Of a DNA stretch of 64,000 nt, positions 60,801-64,000 are shown one piece after another. The DNA comes from Malurus cyaneus samueli (taxonomy: Eukaryota > Chordata > Aves > Passeriformes > Maluridae), in contig VKON01003981.1 in the NCBI GenBank assembly GCA_009741485.1, forward strand, positions 66,801 through 130,800. The letters run 5' to 3'. The notes beneath the pieces were generated by a model. The model worked only from the letters and a program-made list of their open reading frames with translations, was not told where the DNA came from and ran no database searches. Positions within the stretch are counted from its first letter, which is position 1; each line of letters opens with the position of its first letter. The translations under genes and the position numbers were made by a program.

Positions 60801-61050
60801 TAGAGGTGAGGAGTAGAAGAAAAGCAGAGTGGAATGACAGCTCAGTCTAGCGCTCAGCAAGGAAGAAGCAGAAGACAGTTCTCACGGCATTCTAACGAAC
60901 CAGACTTCCCAAAGTAATTGTCAAAAAGATCTGAAAATCTTTAGACAACACTGTACTTACAGCAGCAGAGGGTTCAGTAACTGCATCTAGATTCTCCCCG
61001 GACGGCTCTTGTAAAACTGTATTTGTAAAACCTGACAAACGGCTCAGCAT
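27763..61050 (-). CDS. GOLGB1: GOLGB1 (giantin), Golgi tether, complete coding region
   Basis: Twenty coding exons join in frame to 9540 nt, 3179 aa plus stop; human giantin is 3259 aa. Giantin is a tail-anchored Golgi rim protein whose huge cytoplasmic coiled coil tethers vesicles and cisternae. It starts MLSRLSGFTNTVLQEPSGEN (human MLSRLSGLANVVL). Coiled coil runs from about residue 45 to 3100, almost all Glu/Lys/Gln/Leu heptads. The end is basic FGLRRLLRSLFHSRTH followed by the hydrophobic anchor LPLLVAMYLLALHVLLFLCF (3156-3175) and luminal TGHL, identical in ending to human. Conserved internal landmarks include MRKFAKSKQQKILELEEEN, LRQLQEQ-type and KELKHLHHDAGIMRNETETA segments, three RKLQAAL..RKE motifs and five S(M/L)SSLQ..RDR motifs. 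The first ~500 residues are shorter and more diverged. All junctions are GT-AG with matching phase. Confidence 0.96.
28268..28373 (-). CDS. GOLGB1: GOLGB1 coding exon 19
   Basis: A 106-nt exon, residues 3100-3135, R-LQSSEWASPLSASIDMTPGH then EQSLLIDSMDNNSSR. Acceptor ATGGCAG|G, donor AGA|GTAAGA, phase 0. Confidence 0.92.
29560..29785 (+). mobile_element. CR1 LINE 3' end in GOLGB1 intron 18
   Basis: GCCCAGGGAGGTTGTGAAGT, CTGGAGATACTGAACGGACA, AGGGGGTTGGGCCAGATGGT, CCCCTTCCGACCTCAGCC and the terminal GATTCTGTGA follow the CR1 3' end closely. Plus orientation, antisense to GOLGB1, a truncated copy. Confidence 0.8.
29909..30043 (-). CDS. GOLGB1: GOLGB1 coding exon 18
   Basis: A 135-nt exon, residues 3055-3099, with SETEHLHSS, KYLEEQLEEEHDRRLAAEEA and LFAAQDQIRR. 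Acceptor TGACAG|G, donor GGAG|GTGAGG, phase 2. Confidence 0.93.
30703..30800 (-). CDS. GOLGB1: GOLGB1 coding exon 17
   Basis: A 98-nt exon, residues 3023-3054, ELFATDAAPGAPQEKNEPQR onward; APGAPQEKN is shared with human. Acceptor CTTTCAG|GAG, donor TGAG|GTAAAG, phase 2. Confidence 0.93.
30947..31105 (-). CDS. GOLGB1: GOLGB1 coding exon 16
   Basis: A 159-nt phase 0-0 exon, residues 2970-3022, LSQVFEEKNALSLQLRGSSR, HQHYTEVLNRCLELERQLQE and ...DKSM. Acceptor GTTCTCAG|CTA, donor ATG|GTAAGG. Confidence 0.94.
32207..32338 (-). CDS. GOLGB1: GOLGB1 coding exon 15
   Basis: A 132-nt phase 0-0 exon, residues 2926-2969, with TQLSDSLKELHQKELRIQQL NNK, nearly identical to human. Acceptor TTGGCAG|TTT, donor AAG|GTACCG. 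Confidence 0.95.
33422..33587 (-). CDS. GOLGB1: GOLGB1 coding exon 14
   Basis: A 166-nt exon, residues 2870-2925, R-QEKTTWEKQSSSMKEQYLMA then IAEKDNQLSHLQ. Acceptor CTGGGCAG|A, donor AAG|GTGGGT, phase 0. Confidence 0.94.
34812..34990 (-). CDS. GOLGB1: GOLGB1 coding exon 13
   Basis: A 179-nt exon, residues 2811-2869, VRELKNLQQQYILVGVEAAE onward to QQELQQL. Acceptor AATTCCAG|GTG, donor TCAG|GTGAAC, phase 2. The human counterpart reads LKELKNLQQQYLQI. Confidence 0.94.
35850..36270 (+). mobile_element. CR1 LINE 3' fragment in GOLGB1 intron 12
   Basis: The right half (from about 36085) has AGAAGTTGTGGAATACC, GGGGGTTGGACTAGGAGATC, GATGATCTCCAGAAGACCCT and ATTATTCTGTGATTTC, the diverged CR1 end. 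The left half, with GGTCATGGTGACCCAAGAGG, is probably the same element but less certain. Confidence 0.7.
36387..38337 (-). CDS. GOLGB1: GOLGB1 coding exon 12 (1951-nt exon)
   Basis: Residues 2160-2810. It contains LEERHLVIILEKDQLIQEAA, MDDLNSENAKLNAELVRYRE, KELKHLHHDAGIMRNETETA and four more (M/L)xSLQ..RD motifs near 2370, 2644, 2755 and 2800. Acceptor CTTTTCAG|G, donor GTA|GTAAGT, phase 0. Confidence 0.97.
39137..44145 (-). CDS. GOLGB1: GOLGB1 coding exon 11 (5009-nt giant exon)
   Basis: Residues 491-2159 in one exon. It has EKQKELSVLLLELKEAQEEI near the start, three RKLQAAL..RKE motifs (starting at about residues 944, 1118 and 1388), GEYEILLQSYENVSDEAERI, KMRKFAKSKQQKILELEEEN, LEERLMNQLAELNGSIGNY and the first SMSSLQDDRDR near 2098. 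Acceptor CTTTCAG|GCA, donor CCAG|GTAAAG, phase 2. It is entirely coiled coil with no internal stop. Confidence 0.97.
44146..47437 (-). other. GOLGB1: GOLGB1 intron 10
   Basis: A 3.3-kb intron upstream of the giant exon. Unique noncoding sequence, mostly AT-leaning; no repeat family, RNA gene or additional in-phase exon was recognised. Confidence 0.6.
47438..47511 (-). CDS. GOLGB1: GOLGB1 coding exon 10 (diverged)
   Basis: A 74-nt exon, residues 466-490, E-IPHLQLFLQEPQQEAVMVTE then DAKQ. Acceptor GTTTCAG|AA, donor CAG|GTAATG, phase 0. Little resemblance to human beyond position. Confidence 0.78.
47512..50684 (-). other. GOLGB1: GOLGB1 intron 9
   Basis: A 3.2-kb intron. The upper third is occupied by the CR1 copy at 49200-50146; the rest is AT-rich noncoding sequence. 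Confidence 0.6.
49200..50146 (+). mobile_element. CR1 LINE, ~0.95 kb with ORF2 remnant, in GOLGB1 intron 9
   Basis: Motifs in consensus order: GGTAAGGAACTGGCCAGGTG, CACGCAAAGAGTCGCAGTTA, ACACCAAGCTGAGTGG, GATGCCATCCAGAGGGACCT, AAGTGCAAGGCCCTACACCT, TGTGTCCAGTTCCGGGGTAC, GATCTTTATGCGTTCCATCC and the end AACCCAAACCATGCCACGAT TC. These are the reverse-transcriptase C-terminus and 3' UTR of avian CR1, broken by frameshifts and stops, plus orientation. Confidence 0.85.
50685..50790 (-). CDS. GOLGB1: GOLGB1 coding exon 9 (diverged)
   Basis: A 106-nt exon, residues 431-465, FKQDDSTSQEKIIDQEDQNE then ASFLPTENMERQKTE. Acceptor CATCCAG|TTT. The donor GAAG|GTTGTA is weak but is the only nearby one that keeps the frame, since the next GT would create a stop at the junction. 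Low similarity to human. Confidence 0.75.
51092..51183 (-). CDS. GOLGB1: GOLGB1 coding exon 8
   Basis: A 92-nt exon, residues 400-430, D-QLVQKSEEFVCCQNELKSQS onward; DQLVQKSEE parallels human DQLQQKSKE. Acceptor CTGTCAG|AT, donor CAGCAG|GTGTGA. Confidence 0.9.
51831..52242 (-). CDS. GOLGB1: GOLGB1 coding exon 7
   Basis: A 412-nt exon, residues 263-399, with KMELKLAERKLPSHCLQEEM and a following Glu-rich coil. The end VEHGATTRGPL is unlike human TIQQLE, yet the donor CTGG|GTGAGC is strong and its phase fits the next exon. Acceptor TTTTACAG|AAA. Confidence 0.9.
52638..52657. repeat. Poly-T tract in GOLGB1 intron 6
   Basis: Twenty consecutive T in the intron between coding exons 7 and 6 (52243-53933). 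No SINE-like body is visible next to it. The remainder of this 1.7-kb intron holds nothing recognised. Confidence 0.85.
53934..54047 (-). CDS. GOLGB1: GOLGB1 coding exon 6
   Basis: A 114-nt exon, residues 225-262, NVCTLQRKLEEREAALLGQT then QLVELLQQELRAAEKQNQ, close to human. Acceptor TCTCACAG|AAC, donor CCAG|GTACCC. Confidence 0.94.
54475..54597 (-). CDS. GOLGB1: GOLGB1 coding exon 5
   Basis: A 123-nt exon, residues 184-224, LSSLQEVIQEKDALLEEHVH then QHQAELLKMVVQSDLEAVMQ Q, matching the human DELLQLVTQADVETEMQQ. Acceptor GTTTTCAG|CTG, donor CAACAG|GTATAT. Confidence 0.93.
55546..55698 (-). CDS. GOLGB1: GOLGB1 coding exon 4
   Basis: A 153-nt phase 0-0 exon, residues 133-183, KNENASEGHRKEVEVLKEQL then REQEETIQDLKKQL and ...YATQ. 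The acceptor CAATGTAAG|AAA is weak. Donor CAG|GTACGA. It corresponds to the human QEKEELISTLQAQL area but is shorter. Confidence 0.85.
55699..59305 (-). other. GOLGB1: GOLGB1 intron 3
   Basis: The longest intron of the gene at 3.6 kb. AT-rich unique sequence with a T-run at about 58879-58892. No extra in-phase coiled-coil exon found, although human has more sequence at this point of the protein. Confidence 0.6.
59306..59458 (-). CDS. GOLGB1: GOLGB1 coding exon 3
   Basis: A 153-nt phase 0-0 exon, residues 82-132, KEREAADAKLMKLKLQAKAK then LASLNKRIEEL. Acceptor TCTTACAG|AAA, donor AAG|GTTGGG. Confidence 0.93.
60192..60344 (-). CDS. GOLGB1: GOLGB1 coding exon 2
   Basis: A 153-nt phase 0-0 exon, residues 31-81, with HEKQLERLAQTEKLVVQLKD and LIREKDALLQEKDTVLK, matching the human LAYAEQLVVELKDIIRQKD region. 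Donor AAG|GTACCA. Confidence 0.94.
60961..61050 (-). CDS. GOLGB1: GOLGB1 coding exon 1 (start codon)
   Basis: Residues 1-30, MLSRLSGFTNTVLQEPSGEN then LDAVTEPSAA. GTTTTAG|GCTCAAG just before the ATG marks an acceptor at about 61057, so a 5' exon lies upstream. Donor GCT|GTAAGT, phase 0. Confidence 0.93.
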
Positions 61051-62359
61051 CTTGAGCCTAAAACAAAACCAAGAGTCAGAATACAGTTGCAGAGTCAAAA
61101 CTGCTATGAAGAATAAGCTCCATCATGCTGATCTTTAATGTTACAGCAGTTGGTGATCAGGCTTGCAGGGAATTCATCTGCTTTGCCAAGAGAGAAAAGT
61201 CAAAGTAAAAGCTCAGGGAAAAAAAAAAAAAAGGCCACATTAAACAGGAGCAACCGGACCCTCTGAACATAAAAGCAGAGGATGTGCTGGTGTCAAGACA
61301 CATGAAAATTCCTTCACTGCTCTACATGTATGATTGAAAAATACATTTTTATACTGGATGCTAAGTCGTCCTCATAGTTCATGATTGATCTTTCTTAACA
61401 ATGACATTACAGAAGCATGATCTGTTCAATTTACTGAAGAGAAGGGTGATTGTTAATTGAAGTAATTTTTCTACAGCCTAAACATGGCTTATAACATAAA
61501 ATCAGCCTTCTGATAATAAGTAGTAGAAATAACGGAGCGAACCTTGACGTTTGCTAAACAGATGAAAGTGTGTCACATCGGAGAGACGATGAAACCTCTG
61601 CACGTCACATACGGGACAGGACAGGACCCTGACATAGGGGAATAGTCCGGAGAGGACGTACATTCCCTGGCTGCCGCTTAGCATACCTGCTTTCCTTTCC
61701 TTGAAATTCGGGAGCCAAACTAATGCAGCAAGTGCAAATGAAGAACCAAAAAACATGCAGTAGTACCAGCCAGCAACATAGAACTTTTAATTTTGGGGAG
61801 AGCAGCAAATTAAATGCTCCATTATTAACCAAGATTTCTGATGTTAGACATCATGCTAAGAGCAAAGGATTTGACCAACTGAACTCCCAAAATCCCTTAA
61901 GAATCACAGAATTGTCATTCTAGTGTTCTATAAAAAGAGTTCACATGTGACATTTGACATCTATGAACAGAAAGGCCACAGAACTGTCTATGCCCACAAA
62001 TAACAAAATCATTCATACAATTACAGAAGCTCCAGTAATGCAAGCTGAGACTAGGCAAAGTCACATTAGCTATAAGATAAGTATACATTATTACCATTAT
62101 CTTCATCAAATGGAATTTTTAATATGACAAGATGTCTCACTAGAAGCAGGCTTCTGAAGCTGGCTACACAGATCCACTCATTTGTGACCTCGTTAGTCTT
62201 ACTAAGCAAATCCTTTGTCATAGATTGCCACTTAAACGTGTGAAAATACTGATACTGTAGATGAGCAGTGCACTACTTTTCTGTAGCAGTGACCTGATTT
62301 TGCAGAAGCAGAAAACGCGACAACGCATCAATAGCAGAGAAGGGCACGTGAGCACGAAC

Positions 62360-62492
62360 CTGCGTTGTGCTCTAAGGAACTCATAAGTCTGCTGGTTCAG
62401 TAGTAAGGTTTCCAAGGTAGAGCTGTCACACACAGGTCTTTCATGCCATTCCTTTTCATCTCTTGAGTACTGACAGGTTGCATGAACCAAGA
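62360..62492 (-). other. Unidentified exon-like open frame upstream of giantin
   Basis: A minus-strand frame with coding-like composition reads HATCQYSRDEKEWHERPVCD and STLETLLLNQQTYEFLRAQR. It is bounded by a possible acceptor (CATCAAAAG at 62493, or CTGTCAG at 62470) and the donor CGCAG|GTTCGT. I do not recognise the protein segment. Its donor phase would join the acceptor before the giantin ATG in frame. There is no ATG in this frame inside the exon. It may be a 5' UTR exon that happens to be open. Confidence 0.3.
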
Positions 62493-63169
62493 CTTTTGAT
62501 GGAGAGAAAAGCAAAAAAGGACAAATACAAAAAGAGAAAAATAAATTATTCCATAGTAAAGAAATAAGCCCATCCTACACAGTACAGGGTTGTTAGTCAG
62601 ACACTTGCAATTAGCATAAAAATGAAAAGTCTGCTCTGTTTGGGAGCAGAGAAATTTAGAAATACAAAAAAGAAGCAGAATCTAGGTAGGTATCTGCGTG
62701 GGGCTCAGCACATATCTGCACGCTACAGGCATTACAATTTCGAGCGTGCATATCTGGGTTGGGAAAATGTTCCTTGGCCTTTGTCCATATTAACTTGATA
62801 GTACGCTTAAGCTAATAAGCCTTGCTGGGTTGGGCTCACAGTTGGTCTCCTCAAAACACAGAGGAACCATCTGCTGCTATTCGCACAGTTGCGGACTTTA
62901 ATAATGTGAACTCAAGTCTTAGAGATTCATGTCTTTTGATTTTACTATTAAATTATATTCTCAGGTCAGCTGAATATGGCAAGGGATGCGAATGGGGAAC
63001 AAAAAGTTATCTGACAAATCTATAAACAGCAACAAGTTTGCTGTCTATGTAGGGGAAACAGGGAAAACATGGGCCTAGGTGTGCCACTACTCTGGATAGC
63101 ATCTGTCAGAATACATGCCTGAAAGCAGCACTGCAGAAAGAGGCTGGGGATTGTGATGGACAACTGATC

Positions 63170-63370
63170 TAAGTCATCAATGTACCCTCATGACAAAGGC
63201 AAGGAGCATGCTGAGCTGCATTGGGAGCATTGTCAGGAGGAAGGTGATCCTTCCTCTCCACTGGGCAGTGGTGAGGCCACATCTGGAGTAATGTGTCCAG
63301 TTCTGGGCTCCCCAGAAAAAGAAGTAGGAATTTGTCAATGAAAATTCAGTGAAGGACAACAAATAGAAGA
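63170..63370 (+). mobile_element. Diverged CR1-like fragment, plus orientation
   Basis: GGCAGTGGTGAGGCCACATC, TGTGTCCAGTTCTGGGCTCC and following words resemble the CR1 segment GTGAGACC...GTGTCCAGTTCTGGGG. The match is short and degenerate. Confidence 0.55.
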
Positions 63371-63414
63371 CTCAAGGAGAATCTTATAAAAGAAACACAG
63401 ACTGGCTGAAGTTA

Positions 63415-63700
63415 GTAGGTCATCTGGTCTAAGCTCCAAACGGGCCACCCAGAGCTAGTCATCCAGGATGGCTGTGCAGGAAGCTTCCAAATATCTCCAA
63501 GGTTAGAGGCTTCACAACCTGTGCCAATGATCAGTAACCCACTCAGCGAAAAAGCATTTCCTGACGATCAAGGTAATCTCCTGTGGCTCAGGTCACGGCC
63601 TGTCATCCTGTAACCAGACACCACTGTAAAGAGCCTGGCTGTGCTTTCTTTGACCCCTCCCCAAGAACAAGTCCAGGAATAAGCATAACATGGCTTTAAA
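63415..63700 (-). mobile_element. CR1 LINE fragment, minus orientation
   Basis: The plus strand reads TAGGTCATCTGGTCTAAGCT, AAATATCTCCAAGGTTAGAG, CTTCACAACCTGTGCCA, AAAAGCATTTCCTGA, CCTGTCATCCTGTAACCAGA and CACCACTGTAAAGAGCCTGG, which is the reverse complement of the CR1 3' region in the right order. Confidence 0.7.
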
Positions 63701-64000
63701 TTCTATTCCAAAGCCAACAGTCTGCGCAGAGGGTGGTGGCCGTCCCATGCATTAGCCTCGAGGACTTGGGGCAGGAATATCCTGGTGTTATACAATGCCC
63801 ATCAGTTTCCCCACAAACACCAAAGGACAGACGTCATTCTGCGTTCCACTTCTTCACCCCAATAAAGCAAACAGTGCACCTCTCAAGTGACAAGATTGGT
63901 GTTCTCCCAGGCTTACACTAGCATATGGATTCCCATCTCTCTAATGAACAGCACTGCGCAAGGACCCTCGCTGTGCTCAGGACCCTCTACATTCTAGCTG

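Larger units (their letters stand above)
61058..64000 (-). other. GOLGB1 5' flank / first intron region
   Basis: Upstream of the start-codon exon on the minus strand. No CpG island or recognised promoter is seen, so the true first exon is probably beyond the window or is the exon-like frame at 62360-62492. IQCB1, the human neighbour on this side, is not recognisable here. CR1 pieces lie in the last 850 bases. Confidence 0.5.

Noticed and set aside
61058..64000. IQCB1 3' exons expected from human gene order
   Set aside because: No IQ-motif or calmodulin-binding helix sequence was recognised on either strand.
1..64000. tRNA, rRNA, microRNA cluster, CRISPR array or operon structures
   Set aside because: No cloverleaf, rRNA core word, or regularly spaced direct repeats with spacers were seen; the sequence is a spliced vertebrate locus.

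Overview
This is a vertebrate nuclear window, almost certainly from a bird. It holds three multi-exon genes with GT-AG introns, several CR1 LINE fragments (one with the ATTCTGTG-like 3' end), and a solo LTR whose TGTCCTGGTTT...AAACCACGACA termini resemble LTRs I remember from songbirds. Passerine is therefore a tentative guess; bird is firm. All gene identities come from reading the spliced proteins against family sequences I know. No search was run.

Layout: (1) 1-2617, plus strand: the complete five-exon NME6 gene (nucleoside diphosphate kinase family member 6, 186 aa). It starts in a very GC-rich promoter, and its first intron is filled by a G-rich minisatellite. (2) 2618-10508: a convergent intergenic stretch with UTR sequence and one CR1 tail, and no further gene that I can support. 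(3) 10509-23497, minus strand: HCLS1 (HS1, hematopoietic cortactin-like protein) in 14 coding exons joining in frame to 521 aa. It has an N-terminal acidic DDW region, 4.5 cortactin repeats, a proline/tyrosine-rich segment and a C-terminal SH3 domain. (4) 23498-27762: HCLS1 upstream region with a candidate hematopoietic ETS-IRF site, followed by the GOLGB1 3' UTR. (5) 27763-61050, minus strand: GOLGB1 (giantin) in 20 coding exons joining in frame to 3179 aa. Two very large coiled-coil exons (5009 and 1951 nt) dominate it, and it ends in a tail-anchor membrane segment. (6) 61058-64000: upstream of giantin, with one unexplained exon-like open frame and two CR1 pieces in opposite orientation.

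The three genes do not form a pathway. NME6 belongs to the NDP kinase family, HCLS1 links antigen-receptor signalling to Arp2/3 actin in blood cells, and giantin is a Golgi tether. HCLS1 and GOLGB1 are neighbours in the same orientation in human as well, while NME6 sits elsewhere in human as I recall it. The points most worth a second look are the extra 37-residue repeat exon in HCLS1, a GC-AG intron in the same gene, a perfect GGAAGTGAAA element upstream of HCLS1, the exon-like frame that would splice in phase onto the giantin start codon, and the NME6 intron minisatellite. I found no new multi-gene system here.
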